Of a DNA stretch of 64,000 nucleotides, positions 21,391-30,916 are shown piece after piece. This DNA is from an uncultured Vibrio sp. Lineage in GTDB: Bacteria; Pseudomonadota; Gammaproteobacteria; Enterobacterales; Vibrionaceae. Under the pieces are notes generated by a model that worked only from the letters and a program-made list of their open reading frames with translations, did not search any database and had not been told where the DNA came from. The stretch is taken from positions 248,001 through 312,000 of the forward strand of contig NZ_OY776222.1 of assembly GCF_963675395.1 (NCBI RefSeq), given 5' to 3'. A program made the translations under genes and the position numbers. The number at the start of each line of letters is the position of its first letter. Within the stretch, counting starts at the first letter, position 1.

Positions 21391-21915
21391 TCAGAATGTA
21401 TCCAACCAAGACTCTTCAAAGCTTGTAATATCAAGTGAAAGCGATTTGCTCACTTCGATCTCTTCTATGGTTTCTAATTCTTTAGTTACGCTACTCATGG
21501 TGAGCGTGTTGTTGTCTAACTCGAATACTTGTCTTTGCGTGGTGTAGTAGAACTTGAGAATGGTCAACGCTTTCAAATCATCCGTACTTGCAGCAGCTTT
21601 AATATTGTTTAGCTTACGGTAAATCTTGTTATGTACTTGCTTAAGCTTCCAAACGTACAGAACTTCTCGCATGTAAGGGTGAGTTTTAAATTGGTTTAGC
21701 AAAGAGAGAGACGTCGCGAGAGACAGAAGTACGCCAATCAAATTCCAATGAAAGTTACCTGTAGATTGTTCCGGTTGAATGTTGGTATTGCCAAAAAGAC
21801 TAATGAGTAGCGTACTGAAGGCTAATGAAGAGACAGCAAGCAATACAACAAATCCGCCAATCACCAAGTTTACTTTCTTTTTATAGACTTCTTTATTAAT
21901 TTTTTTAATTTCCAT
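21391..21915 (-). CDS. DUF3087 inner-membrane protein
   Basis: A 174-residue protein with two membrane helices: about residues 15-40 (VNLVIGGFVVLLAVSSLAFS) and 57-75 (LIGVLLSLATSLSLL). A conserved cytoplasmic helical part follows (LYVWKLKQVHNKIYRKL). These are features of DUF3087 proteins found in gammaproteobacteria; no function is known to me. GGAGTGGTAT precedes the ATG. The last 30 residues are acidic. It lies directly upstream of the rRNA operon with its own terminator. Confidence 0.75.
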   Translation of the reverse strand: MEIKKINKEVYKKKVNLVIGGFVVLLAVSSLAFSTLLISLFGNTNIQPEQSTGNFHWNLIGVLLSLATSLSLLNQFKTHPYMREVLYVWKLKQVHNKIYRKLNNIKAAASTDDLKALTILKFYYTTQRQVFELDNNTLTMSSVTKELETIEEIEVSKSLSLDITSFEESWLDTF

Positions 21916-22063
21916 ATACCACTCCTAAAGGGTTACCCCTATTGTAGCGGCGAGAATCGGCACCACAATCGTAGCTTTGTAAGTAAGTTCATAATTCTCG
22001 CATCAAAGCGTCGTCTGGGTATATACTCCGCGCATTCACTCTTCTTCTATAGAGGCTATATTC

Positions 22064-22663
22064 ATGCGCTCTTTTGTTTTACGAGCTCGTGCTGCACCAA
22101 CCACCAGCAAAGCACTACTCGAAGGTGTCGGTCAGGAAGCACACACTGAGATCCTTGCTCACACTATGATGAACACTATGTTTGTTGCACAGTCACATCG
22201 TGAAGACGTAGTTGTGTACCTGGTTCTTGAGAGCACCAAAGATTACTCCCGCACGATTACGATTCGATCTAATAATATTACTAATATTGGTGGATTCCAT
22301 GAGTCGACGTTGATCGCTGCTGTAGCTCGCGCTTTGGATGCATCGGTTGGTATGGGCAAAGAACAGCTGCGTGACGTTGAGCCAGGTATTACGGTTCGTA
22401 CCGTTAGTTTTGAGCGTTTGGTTCAAGAACTGGCTGAAGACCATCAGCTATATATGTTGGATAAAAAAGGCGATTTCGTTCGTGATGCAGAAATTGGGGC
22501 AAACCCTTGTTTCTTGCTAACTGATCACATTCCAATGCCGAAGAAGTCATTCAACAGTTTGAAACGCCTTGGGACAGAAAAGATCAGCCTTGGTCCTAAG
22601 ATGCTGTTTGCTTCTCAGTGCGTGGTGTTGATCCACAATGAATTGGATATTCGCGAATTCTAG
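22064..22663 (+). CDS. TrmY-family putative pseudouridine N1-methyltransferase
   Basis: A 199-residue SPOUT-fold protein of the TrmY family. Archaeal TrmY methylates pseudouridine 54 of tRNA using S-adenosylmethionine. Family marks include the N-terminal MRSFVLRARAAPTTS, and the NPCFLLTDHIPMP and LGPKMLFASQCVVLIHNELD segments of the knotted SAM site. Bacterial members occur mainly in vibrios and relatives, and their RNA target is not established, so only the family is claimed. AGAGGC precedes the ATG. Convergent with the PmbA-like gene across a shared terminator. Confidence 0.85.
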   Translation: MRSFVLRARAAPTTSKALLEGVGQEAHTEILAHTMMNTMFVAQSHREDVVVYLVLESTKDYSRTITIRSNNITNIGGFHESTLIAAVARALDASVGMGKEQLRDVEPGITVRTVSFERLVQELAEDHQLYMLDKKGDFVRDAEIGANPCFLLTDHIPMPKKSFNSLKRLGTEKISLGPKMLFASQCVVLIHNELDIREF

Positions 22664-22682
22664 CGCTTTCCCGACAGATGGT

Positions 22683-22720
22683 TAAAAACGAAAGAGGACT
22701 CCATATGGAGTCCTCTTTTT
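22683..22720. terminator. Bidirectional terminator
   Basis: Perfect palindromic stem AAAGAGGACTCC/GGAGTCCTCTTT, with T-rich flanks on both strands, between the convergent TrmY-like and PmbA-like genes. Confidence 0.88.
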
Positions 22721-22744
22721 GTTTCTCAATTTCTGGTGGTGGCC

Positions 22745-24088
22745 TTATTTACCACCAATGCTCAAACGTGCAAAACGCACATCTGGTGCAAAGAAAGTTC
22801 GGCTGTCATTGATCAACTGAATGTCTCCAACCGCTTCCACTTCTTGCAGCATTTTGTAGAAGTTACCTGCAACAGTAATGCCACGGACTGACTGAACTCG
22901 TTGACCATCTCGGCAGAAGAACCCGCTAGCACCAAACGAGAAATCACCGCTGACAGCATCTGCGCCAGAATGAACACCCTGAAGTTCTACAAGTTCAAGG
23001 TACTCACCCGCTTTAACTTCCGCGACACTGCTATTACCCGTAGCAATGACTTTGTGGTTAGCTGCAACATCTAAGCTTGATTTAGCTCCTCGAGCAGCAC
23101 TTGCGGTTGAAACAGTACCTAAGTAGCTTGCTGTATGACTGTTGTGTAATAACGTATTTAGCTGGCCGTTCTCAATTAACACATTGTCCTGAGTTGCAAA
23201 ACCTTCACTATCAAATCCGCAAATCGCCATACCATTAGCCATGTACGCGGTGTCAGTAAAGGTAATCAATTCACTTGCAACGCTTTGACCAAGCTTGTTA
23301 CCCAACGGTGTAATCCCTTTCACTGCACTTGCACCAGAAAAAGCGCTACCGAATGCACCGAACAAACTGCTTAGCGCATCGATATGGAAGATAGCAGGGT
23401 AGTTGCCCGTCTTAACCGGGCCACCATCCAGTAAGTCACGAGCTAAGTTGTAGCCCTCTTCAATACAGAAAACCGAGTTCAACTCGTCGAAACGACGCCC
23501 TACCGACATCTTACCCGCCATCGACTGCTTACCGTCTTTTTCAAAAAGCGTGTAAGCGTAACAGTTGAAAGAGCGCTCGAAGTGCTGACACAGAGTACCT
23601 TGCGTATTAGCAATGATCAGTTGAGTTTCACCATCGCTATAGCCATTGTACGGCGAGCTTGAAGCATGAGGTAAGCTGACCACGCCTTGCTCAAGCGCCA
23701 AAGAAAGCTCGATTTTTTCATCAACAGACGTGGTATCTTCCTGGGCAATTTCCGCAACATCTGTCGTGATCTTGCTGTCTACACAACTGATCGTTTGATG
23801 TTCATCTTGCTTGGAGAAGCGAGCACTCTGCAACGCATTCGTCAGCATCAAGTCTAGGCTTGGCTGTTCTAATGACTCAGAATAACTGGTCGCTACTCGT
23901 GCGTCTTTTACCACTCGAACACCTAGTACTTGGCTCGAGCTTACTTTGTATTCATCCAGCTTGCCTTGGTTCGCTTTCAAAGAGAAGCTGCTGTTGCGGT
24001 TAACAATCACATCCGCTTCTGCGCCTTGGCGTTTGGCTTCTGACAGGACGTAATCAACGGCATTAAAAAGTTGTTGTTCTTGGCTCAT
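22745..24088 (-). CDS. PmbA/TldE-family protein, partner of the adjacent TldD-like protein
   Basis: A 447-residue cytoplasmic member of the TldE half of TldD/TldE proteases. It lacks the HExxxH zinc motif carried by TldD, as expected for TldE. Conserved C-terminal regions such as GASAVKGITPLGNKLGQ and GADAVSGDFSFGASGFF are present. In E. coli the TldD/TldE complex matures microcin B17 and degrades unfolded peptides. Here the two genes are adjacent and overlap (TAATG), unlike the scattered canonical tldD and pmbA. The pair is therefore likely an extra copy, which cannot be proven from this window. Confidence 0.85.
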   Translation of the reverse strand: MSQEQQLFNAVDYVLSEAKRQGAEADVIVNRNSSFSLKANQGKLDEYKVSSSQVLGVRVVKDARVATSYSESLEQPSLDLMLTNALQSARFSKQDEHQTISCVDSKITTDVAEIAQEDTTSVDEKIELSLALEQGVVSLPHASSSPYNGYSDGETQLIIANTQGTLCQHFERSFNCYAYTLFEKDGKQSMAGKMSVGRRFDELNSVFCIEEGYNLARDLLDGGPVKTGNYPAIFHIDALSSLFGAFGSAFSGASAVKGITPLGNKLGQSVASELITFTDTAYMANGMAICGFDSEGFATQDNVLIENGQLNTLLHNSHTASYLGTVSTASAARGAKSSLDVAANHKVIATGNSSVAEVKAGEYLELVELQGVHSGADAVSGDFSFGASGFFCRDGQRVQSVRGITVAGNFYKMLQEVEAVGDIQLINDSRTFFAPDVRFARLSIGGK

Positions 24089-25473
24089 TAGTTACCACCT
24101 CCTACCAGAATATTGTCGACTTTCAGCGAAGGCTGACCGACGGTTGTTGGTACAGCACCACTCACAGAACCACACATACCCGGAGCAAGTGCCATGTCCT
24201 TACCCACCATGCTGATTTCTTTCAGAACTTTAGGGCCGGTACTGATCAGCGTTGCCGCTTTGAGTGGTTTGGTGATTTTGCCGTTTTCGATCAGATAAGC
24301 TTCACGTACTGCAAAGTTGAACTCGCCCGTACCTGGTTGCACAGAACCGCCGCCCATTTTCTTGGCGTAAATACCATGCTCAACACCTGCCAGCATATCG
24401 TCCAGTGAATGCTCACCTTCTTCAATAAAGGTGTTACGCATACGGGAAGTCGGAGCGAACTTATAGTTTTGGCGACGGCCTGAACCGGTTGGCTCATAAC
24501 CCGTTTTCATGCCGCCCATTTTGTCGACCATAAAGCTGGTTAACTTACCGTCTTTAATAAGTTGAGTGCGCTGAGTAGGCAACCCTTCGTCATCGACATG
24601 AATTGAGCCCCACTCATTGGTCATCGTGCCATCATCGACGGCGTTTACGGCCGTATGAGCAATCATTTCGCCCATCTTATCGTGGAACACTGACGCCTTC
24701 TTCGCGACCGATGTGGTTTCAAGCAAGTGACCACAGGCTTCGTGAAAGATAACACCACCAAAACCATTGCCGATAACCACTGGCATTTCACCAGATGGAC
24801 ACGCATCTGCGCCAAGCTTAACCAACGCTTGTTGAGCGATAGTCTGGCCCAGTTCCTTGGCATCTAACTGCTCACTGAACTCCCAGCCAGCCAGTGCACC
24901 TGGACCTTCCATGCCAGAAGACTGCTCATTGCCTTTTTGCGCAACGGTGTTACCTGCGACGCGAATGTAATGACGCGTATCATCAACGTGTAAACCTTCC
25001 GAGTTGAAGATAGATACCTGCTGCTCTCGCTGTAGCACGCTACCAATAAACTGACTGATGCATTCACTTTCCGCTCGTGCCGCTTGGTCAACTTTTAAAA
25101 GGAACGCGATTTTAGAATCCAGATTGGCGTCTTTGCTCAGTGGCAAACGGCATCCGTGCTGAACTGGGTAGCGATTCAAATTAATAGAACCCGCCGATGC
25201 GATTTGCTCACGTTTGTCTTTCGCAGCCAGCAACGAGGTGACGCGTTTGAGTTCTGCTTCGTCTGTGCTGTTGGTGTAACCATAAAGCACTTTGTGACCG
25301 AAGAAGAGGCGAATACCGATACCAAAATCGATACCCGAATTCACCTTGTCCACCTCACCAGAAGCGATCTGGACGGTGTTAGTTTGATGATGTTCAACGA
25401 ATAGCTCAGCGAAATCAGCTCCTAAAAAAAGAGCATGATCGATCACTGACTTCGCTGTTACAGAATTAAGCAT
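24088..25473 (-). CDS. TldD-family metalloprotease
   Basis: A 461-residue TldD-type protease. The zinc motif HEACGH is at residues 244-249, with the usual preceding GFGGVIFHEA. Further conserved TldD elements are SGRRQNYKFAPTSRMRNTF and the C-terminal GMCGSVSGAVPTTVGQP. AAGGAGACTTC precedes the ATG. First gene of a two-gene operon with the PmbA-like gene. No recognisable precursor peptide, cyclodehydratase or export gene lies alongside, so its natural substrate is not shown by context. Confidence 0.87.
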   Translation of the reverse strand: MLNSVTAKSVIDHALFLGADFAELFVEHHQTNTVQIASGEVDKVNSGIDFGIGIRLFFGHKVLYGYTNSTDEAELKRVTSLLAAKDKREQIASAGSINLNRYPVQHGCRLPLSKDANLDSKIAFLLKVDQAARAESECISQFIGSVLQREQQVSIFNSEGLHVDDTRHYIRVAGNTVAQKGNEQSSGMEGPGALAGWEFSEQLDAKELGQTIAQQALVKLGADACPSGEMPVVIGNGFGGVIFHEACGHLLETTSVAKKASVFHDKMGEMIAHTAVNAVDDGTMTNEWGSIHVDDEGLPTQRTQLIKDGKLTSFMVDKMGGMKTGYEPTGSGRRQNYKFAPTSRMRNTFIEEGEHSLDDMLAGVEHGIYAKKMGGGSVQPGTGEFNFAVREAYLIENGKITKPLKAATLISTGPKVLKEISMVGKDMALAPGMCGSVSGAVPTTVGQPSLKVDNILVGGGN

Positions 25474-25773
25474 GAAGTCTCCTTGCTTGATGATCGTCTT
25501 AGCCTTCCTAAATAACTTACTGTTAATTCAGTAAAGTTAAATTGGCAACATGTTAAATTTTAACAGTTTATTAACCTTGTTTTGTGCTAATCCTTGCTAA
25601 GTGAGACCACGATTGTTTATTAAATATTCCAGTTTCTGCACGTAAACCAGAGAGTTGCACTGGTCAATTCCGCGCTACAAAACAAGTAAAGGCTACTCTA
25701 TCACTCACAACACACAAATGAACACTTAAAAAACGTATCCCTTAAGTAAGTGTCCTGCTATCATCAAACGAAA

Positions 25774-25862
25774 TAGTCGGGGGGCCACGTATTACGCGTT
25801 GGCTGAGATCGAAATTCGAGACCCGTTGAACCTGATTCAGTTAGCACTGACGTAGGGAACTA
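25774..25862 (+). promoter_or_regulatory. TPP riboswitch (thi-box)
   Basis: Signature segments of the TPP aptamer appear in order: a GGGGGGCC strand, GGCTGAGATC, ACCCGTTGAACCTGATTCAG, TTAGCACTGACGTAGGGAA. It precedes thiD by about 110 bases and would shut the operon when TPP is plentiful. The preceding 300 bases (25474-25773), between the divergent tldD-like gene and the riboswitch, hold promoters for both sides; I see no gene there. Confidence 0.94.
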
Positions 25863-25945
25863 TGAGCACTTTGCCTTTCGCCTAACTTAATAGGCACACT
25901 GCAGCGGATACGAAAATCGATCTGCCTACCGTGGTCAAAGTCAGT

Positions 25946-25968
25946 TCCTATACGTCTTGTAATAGGAG
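25946..25968 (+). promoter_or_regulatory. Shine-Dalgarno-sequestering hairpin of the thi leader
   Basis: TCCTAT (25946-25951) can pair with ATAGGA (25962-25967), burying the thiD ribosome binding site TAGGAG. No intrinsic terminator is visible between aptamer and start, so control is probably at translation start. Confidence 0.55.
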
Positions 25969-25973
25969 CGACC

Positions 25974-26831
25974 ATGACGCAGCAATCACAGCCTAATTCC
26001 CACAAGACGCCATCTGCAACAACCCCAATCGTTTTGACGATCGCTGGATCAGATAGCGGTGGCGGCGCCGGTATTCAGGCAGACATTAAAGCCATGTCTG
26101 CAACAGGCAGTTTTGCATGCTCTGTCATTACCGCCATTACTTCACAAAATACTCAAGGCGTTTCCGCCATTTTCCCTATCCCACTTGAGCACGTTGAAAG
26201 CCAACTCGATGCGGTATTTACTGACCTTAATATCGTGGCCGTCAAAGTCGGCATGCTGGCCGATGCCAACATCATCAAAGTGGTGGCTAACAAAATTAAA
26301 CAATACCAACCGAAACATCTGGTCATTGACCCGGTAATGGTCGCCACCAGCGGTGATTTATTGCTGGAACACTCTGCGATAAGCACATTAAAAGAAGAAC
26401 TAATCCCTCTCGCGGACATCATCACCCCTAATCTTCCTGAAGGCGCAGCTTTAACCGGAAAAGCAGCACCGGAATCCGAAGCTGAAATGAATGAGATGAT
26501 TGCGGATCTCCGTGCACTCGGCGCAAAAGCAGTCTTGTTGAAAGGCGGTCACTTGGAGAAAGGTGAAAACAGTAACGACCTACTGATCATGCAAAACTCT
26601 GCAGAACTCATTAGCGCGAAGCGCTTCCCAACCAAGAACACCCACGGCACGGGATGTACCCTGTCTTCTGCTATTGCATCTTACCTTGGACAAGGCAATA
26701 ACCTGCACAAAGCCGTGCATTTAGGTAAACAGTATATCTCTCAAGCTATCGCCCATGCCGATGAGCTGGAGGTCGGCAAAGGCCACGGCCCTGTTCACCA
26801 CTTCTTTGCAGGTCACACGTATGTGCGCTAG
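25974..26831 (+). CDS. thiD: Hydroxymethylpyrimidine/phosphomethylpyrimidine kinase ThiD
   Basis: A 285-residue ribokinase-fold enzyme that phosphorylates HMP to HMP-P and then HMP-PP, the pyrimidine half of thiamine. It shows the N-terminal TIAGSDSGGGAGIQADIK substrate motif, DPVMVATSG in the middle, and the anion-hole KNTHGTGCTLSSAIAS near the C-terminus. TAGGAG stands five bases before the ATG, inside the riboswitch-linked hairpin. The gene overlaps the ABC ATPase gene by 11 bases. First gene of a seven-gene thiamine salvage operon. Confidence 0.95.
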   Translation: MTQQSQPNSHKTPSATTPIVLTIAGSDSGGGAGIQADIKAMSATGSFACSVITAITSQNTQGVSAIFPIPLEHVESQLDAVFTDLNIVAVKVGMLADANIIKVVANKIKQYQPKHLVIDPVMVATSGDLLLEHSAISTLKEELIPLADIITPNLPEGAALTGKAAPESEAEMNEMIADLRALGAKAVLLKGGHLEKGENSNDLLIMQNSAELISAKRFPTKNTHGTGCTLSSAIASYLGQGNNLHKAVHLGKQYISQAIAHADELEVGKGHGPVHHFFAGHTYVR

Positions 26832-27579
26832 CGCAATTGGTATTCAGTTTAGTCAAGTCAGCCTCCAATACAACGACAGCCAGACACCCACTCTGGCAGG
26901 GGTGAACATGAACATTCCTGCCGGGCAGTGGACGGTTCTACTGGGGCGAAGCGGCTGCGGTAAAACCACCATTTTGCGCTATCTCGCTGGCTTACTTGAT
27001 GAACAGGTGAAGTGGCAAGGTGAACTGACGACCACTGACGGAATAGCTTTGCACGAGCGTATCGCTTATATGGCTCAACAGGACTTGTTACTGCCGTGGC
27101 GCAACGTGCTGGACAACGTTTGTTTGAGTTCTCGCTTTTCTCACGCCAACTCAAATTCAACCGATGAGAAACAGCGAGCGATTCAATTGCTCGAACAAGT
27201 TGGATTAGCTGACTACGCCAACGCTAAGCCAACGCAACTTTCCGGAGGTATGCGCCAGCGTGTTGCTCTTGCTCGTACACTGATGCAGGACAAACCTCTG
27301 GTCTTGATGGACGAGCCCTTCTCTGCCCTCGATGCTGTTACTCGTCATAAGCTGCAAACCTTATCGGCCACGCTGCTCAAAGGAAAAACGGTCGTGCTGA
27401 TTACTCACGATCCACAAGAAGCGGTTCGTCTTGCCAACCAATTGTATGTACTGCAAGGCACACCTGCACAAGCTAAACATCTGCTGGTGCCAGATACGAT
27501 GCCTCCTCGCGTGCTTGATGGCGAATGTGCCGCCTTGCAACAAGCGATCTTGGATCAGTTGGAGAAAGATTATGAGTGA
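26821..27579 (+). CDS. thiZ: ABC transporter ATPase for thiamine precursor uptake (ThiZ type)
   Basis: A 252-residue ATP-binding subunit with Walker A GRSGCGKTT (about residues 43-51), Q-loop in MAQQDLLLPW, signature LSGGMRQR, Walker B LVLMDEPF and the switch His in LITHD. The start at 26821 is chosen because it overlaps the thiD stop and gives a standard N-terminus; earlier in-frame starts lie deep inside thiD. Followed by permease and binding protein of the NMT1/THI5 class, so the likely substrate is HMP or formyl-aminopyrimidine. Confidence 0.9.
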   Translation: MCASAIGIQFSQVSLQYNDSQTPTLAGVNMNIPAGQWTVLLGRSGCGKTTILRYLAGLLDEQVKWQGELTTTDGIALHERIAYMAQQDLLLPWRNVLDNVCLSSRFSHANSNSTDEKQRAIQLLEQVGLADYANAKPTQLSGGMRQRVALARTLMQDKPLVLMDEPFSALDAVTRHKLQTLSATLLKGKTVVLITHDPQEAVRLANQLYVLQGTPAQAKHLLVPDTMPPRVLDGECAALQQAILDQLEKDYE

Positions 27580-28372
27580 TATGACTCAATACAACTCCGT
27601 CTCAGAACGTATCAGTAAAAAAGAACGAGTCACCCATCCAGCTCTGCGCTTGGTGATCAGCACAGCGGTCATTTTAGGCCTGTGGCAACTGATTGTCGTG
27701 GCGTTCACTATGCCCAGCTTCATTTTGCCTGCGCCTGTTGATGTGCTGAATAGATTGATCTCCCGCTATGACGTATTGCTCGCACACACCTGGGTCACGG
27801 CACAGGAAATCCTGCTTGGTCTCGGGCTCGGTTTGTCGATGGGTTTGCTGTTTGCACTGCAAATGTTGCTGTTCGAACCACTAAAACGCTGGCTGCTACC
27901 GATTCTCATTGCTAGCCAGGCGATTCCGGTATTTGCCATTGCACCCGTACTGATGCTTTGGCTTGGTTACGGCATCGCTTCAAAAGTCGTGATGGCAGCG
28001 ATCATCATTTTTTTCCCTGTTACGACTTGTTGTTACGACGGTTTACGCAATACCCCAACCGGATACCTGGATTTGGCGAAAACGATGGGCGCTTCGAAAT
28101 GGCAACTTCTGCGTCACATTCAGTTGCCCGCGGCACTGCCAACATTGGCTTCAGGCATTCGTGTCGCAGTCGTTATCGCCCCAATTGGAGCGGTCGTCGG
28201 CGAGTGGGTCGGTTCAAGTAAAGGCTTGGGTTATCTCATGTTACAAGCCAATGCACGCATGATCATCGACGAGATGTTTGCCGCACTGTTTATCCTCGCC
28301 GTGCTGTCCATCGCACTCTACTTCATCACTGACAAATTATTGAAAAAAGCCATCCCTTGGGAAAGCAAATAG
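27572..28372 (+). CDS. thiX: ABC transporter permease for thiamine precursor uptake (ThiX type)
   Basis: A 266-residue inner-membrane permease of the SsuC/TauC class, with about six membrane helices starting near residue 28. The cytoplasmic ATPase-coupling EAA loop reads LAKTMGASKWQLLRHIQLP. The ATG at 27572 overlaps the ATPase stop by eight bases and is preceded by GGAGAAAG. A longer open frame begins inside the ATPase gene and is not used. Works with ThiZ and ThiY. Confidence 0.9.
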   Translation: MSDMTQYNSVSERISKKERVTHPALRLVISTAVILGLWQLIVVAFTMPSFILPAPVDVLNRLISRYDVLLAHTWVTAQEILLGLGLGLSMGLLFALQMLLFEPLKRWLLPILIASQAIPVFAIAPVLMLWLGYGIASKVVMAAIIIFFPVTTCCYDGLRNTPTGYLDLAKTMGASKWQLLRHIQLPAALPTLASGIRVAVVIAPIGAVVGEWVGSSKGLGYLMLQANARMIIDEMFAALFILAVLSIALYFITDKLLKKAIPWESK

Positions 28373-28409
28373 ATAAAACAAATAGATATCACCAAAAGGA
28401 AGATTACCC

Positions 28410-29360
28410 GTGAATAAAAACAAACTTATTAGCGCTGCAGCTTTGCTTGCTTCTATTGTTTCAACTAACGCACTGGCGGCCGAAAAAGAGCTGACTTTGA
28501 TGTTGGATTGGTTCGTGAATCCGAACCACGGCCCTATCGTTATAGCCAAAGAGCGTGGCTACTTTAAAGAACAAGGCTTGAAGGTCAACATTCAAGAGCC
28601 TGCTGACCCAAGCACCCCCCCTAAAATGGTCGCGGCTGGCAAGGTGGATATGGCAATTTCATACCAACCAAGCTTGACGATTGATGTAGCAGCAGGTCTG
28701 CCACTTATCCGCTCAGCAACACTTATCGCGACGCCACTAAATACTATGATGGTGTTGGATAATGGCAAGAACGACAACCTTGCCGATCTAAAAGGTAAGA
28801 AAATCGGGATTGCTATCGCAGGTAATGAAGAAGCAACCATAGGCACAATGCTAGCACAAGAAAATGTGAAGTTTTCTGACGTACAAATCATTAATGTTGG
28901 ATGGGCGCTCTCGTCATCTCTGGCATCAGGTAAAGTCGATGCAATTTGGGGTGGACTGCGTAACTTCGAAACTAACCAACTGGCATTAGAAGGTTACCAA
29001 GCCAAAGCTTTCTTCCCAGAAGAACATGGGGTTCCTGCTTATGACGAACTTGTGTTTGTCGCGAATGCAAATACGTACGACAAAAATGCCATCAAAGCGT
29101 TCAACAAAGCATTGGAGCAAGCTACGACTTACATCGTGAACCATCCAAAATCGTCTTGGAAAGAGTTTGTTGCTTACTCTCCAGACACGCTAAACAACGA
29201 ACTTAATCAACGTGCTTGGAATGACACTTTGACTCGTTTCGCGCTTCGTCCATCAGCGGTAGATCTAAAACGCTACGACGATTACGCCGAGTTCATGTAC
29301 TCGCAAAAAATCATTGAAACGCTACCAAAAGCGAAAGATTACGTGCCTAGCTTTGACTGA
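28410..29360 (+). CDS. thiY: Periplasmic thiamine-precursor-binding protein (NMT1/THI5-like, ThiY type)
   Basis: A 316-residue exported protein with a signal peptide ending TNALAA near residue 24. The mature protein opens with KELTLMLDWFVNPNHGPIVIA, the hallmark of THI5/NMT1-like proteins that bind HMP-type pyrimidines. AAAAGGAAG precedes the ATG. It has no lipobox, so it is free in the periplasm. Gene order ATPase-permease-binding protein, and the thiD, tenA and thiM neighbours, support pyrimidine salvage. Confidence 0.9.
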   Translation: MNKNKLISAAALLASIVSTNALAAEKELTLMLDWFVNPNHGPIVIAKERGYFKEQGLKVNIQEPADPSTPPKMVAAGKVDMAISYQPSLTIDVAAGLPLIRSATLIATPLNTMMVLDNGKNDNLADLKGKKIGIAIAGNEEATIGTMLAQENVKFSDVQIINVGWALSSSLASGKVDAIWGGLRNFETNQLALEGYQAKAFFPEEHGVPAYDELVFVANANTYDKNAIKAFNKALEQATTYIVNHPKSSWKEFVAYSPDTLNNELNQRAWNDTLTRFALRPSAVDLKRYDDYAEFMYSQKIIETLPKAKDYVPSFD

Positions 29361-29378
29361 TACTGAGGTCATCCCATT

Positions 29379-30047
29379 ATGAAATACCAAGATTTGATCG
29401 ACGCTTGCCATCAAGACTGGCAAGAATACACAGAGCACCTTTTCGTTCAGCAATTAGCACAAGGTACGCTTGCTCAACCTTGTTTTCTGCATTATCTAAA
29501 ACAGGATTTTTTGTTTCTCAAGCAATACGCTCGCGCTTATGCATTAGCGATTTATAAAGCACGTACTTTGTATGACATGCGGCGCGCACTGCCGAGCGTT
29601 CACGCGTTATTAGATTCAGAAATCGCTCATCATGTAACTTACTGTGGTCAATGGGGATTAACGGAATCCGACTTGGAAAACGAACCGGAAGATTTTGGCA
29701 CCGTTGCCTACACTCGCTATGTATTAGATGCAGGTATGACGGGGGATTTGGTTGATCTGTATGCGGCATTAGCGCCTTGCTCTATCGGCTACGCGGTTAT
29801 TGGCAAAATGTTGATGGAAGATGAAAACACCATTATTGAAGGTAACCCGTACGCTAGCTGGATCACCCTCTATGGCGGTGAAGAGTTCCAGTCAGGTGTT
29901 GCGGAGGGCGCGGCGCACTTTAACGAGCTACTAGCTGAAATCGACATCAATAGCCAGCGCGGCCAGAACCTGATTCAGGTATTCAAAACTGCAACACGTA
30001 TGGAAGTGGCTTTTTGGCAGCAAGGCTTGAATGCTCACCAAGGTTAA
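29379..30047 (+). CDS. tenA: Aminopyrimidine aminohydrolase / thiaminase II TenA
   Basis: A 222-residue all-helical TenA protein that frees HMP from thiamine breakdown products. Expected features are present: [20 protein letters not shown] near the N-terminus, the active-site Cys in ALAPCSIGY and the Glu in the C-terminal helix ([12 protein letters not shown]). The product would feed ThiD in the same operon. It ends 13 bases before thiM. Confidence 0.93.
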   Translation: MKYQDLIDACHQDWQEYTEHLFVQQLAQGTLAQPCFLHYLKQDFLFLKQYARAYALAIYKARTLYDMRRALPSVHALLDSEIAHHVTYCGQWGLTESDLENEPEDFGTVAYTRYVLDAGMTGDLVDLYAALAPCSIGYAVIGKMLMEDENTIIEGNPYASWITLYGGEEFQSGVAEGAAHFNELLAEIDINSQRGQNLIQVFKTATRMEVAFWQQGLNAHQG

Positions 30048-30060
30048 TCGGATAAACAAC

Positions 30061-30858
30061 ATGTTAACAGAACAAATTACTCAAGCACTGAACGCAGTGC
30101 GTCAACAAAAGCCATTGGTCGTGAACATCACAAACTATGTGGTGATGAACAATACAGCAAATGCTCTGCTAGCCATCGGCGCATCTCCAATCATGGCGCA
30201 CTCTAAGCAAGAGATGGCTGAAATGATGTCATTTGCCGGCGCGCTCGTGATCAACATTGGTACCCTAGACAGTACCTGGACACCGCGCATGATCTTTGCG
30301 GTAGAGCAAGCCAATGCCAACGGTAAAACCGTCGTCCTCGATCCCGTTGGTTGCGGCGCAAGTACTCTGAGAACAGAAACGTCTCGTCAAATTGCACGCC
30401 TGGCGAATAAACTCATCATTCGTGGTAATGCTTCGGAAATCATTGCTTTAGCTGGCGAACAAGCGCAAAGCAAAGGGGTCGATTCTTTAGACAGTAGTGA
30501 CGCGGCATTAGGAGCAGCGCAATTCCTTGCTGCTGAATACGGTGCCAACGTGGTGATTTCTGGCGAGACAGATTATATCGTGACGAAATCGCACACCGTA
30601 ACACTCCGCAATGGCCACGAGATGATGCCATATGTGACGGGAATGGGTTGTACGCTAACCGCACTAACGGGGGCGTTTGCCACAGTGGGTGATGAAACGG
30701 GTTTGGCTGCAGCAGCCGTACTTGGTGTGGCGGGTGAGATCGCAGCAGAACAAGCACGAGGTCCCGGTAGCTTACAGTCAACGTTGCTTGATGAGTTGTA
30801 TCAGCTTGATGAACAAACTCTGGCAAAACGACTTAAGCTTCAAGTCACTGAACACTGA
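30061..30858 (+). CDS. thiM: Hydroxyethylthiazole kinase ThiM
   Basis: A 265-residue ribokinase-fold enzyme phosphorylating the thiazole moiety of thiamine. Substrate-site [30 protein letters not shown] and the C-terminal [13 protein letters not shown] (catalytic Cys context) are clear. The start at 30061 begins the family-typical N-terminus; the longer frame to 30031 overlaps tenA and is unlikely. Couples with ThiD and ThiE to rebuild thiamine phosphate from salvaged halves. Confidence 0.94.
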   Translation: MLTEQITQALNAVRQQKPLVVNITNYVVMNNTANALLAIGASPIMAHSKQEMAEMMSFAGALVINIGTLDSTWTPRMIFAVEQANANGKTVVLDPVGCGASTLRTETSRQIARLANKLIIRGNASEIIALAGEQAQSKGVDSLDSSDAALGAAQFLAAEYGANVVISGETDYIVTKSHTVTLRNGHEMMPYVTGMGCTLTALTGAFATVGDETGLAAAAVLGVAGEIAAEQARGPGSLQSTLLDELYQLDEQTLAKRLKLQVTEH

Positions 30859-30916
30859 TCAACTTAAAATCGATGCCTCTGTCCCCAAACATGGTCGGAG
30901 GCATAAAGGAAACACA

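Noticed and set aside
24291..25091. Three minus-strand frames of 66-75 codons inside the TldD-like gene
   Set aside because: They overlap the well-supported TldD frame and have no independent support.
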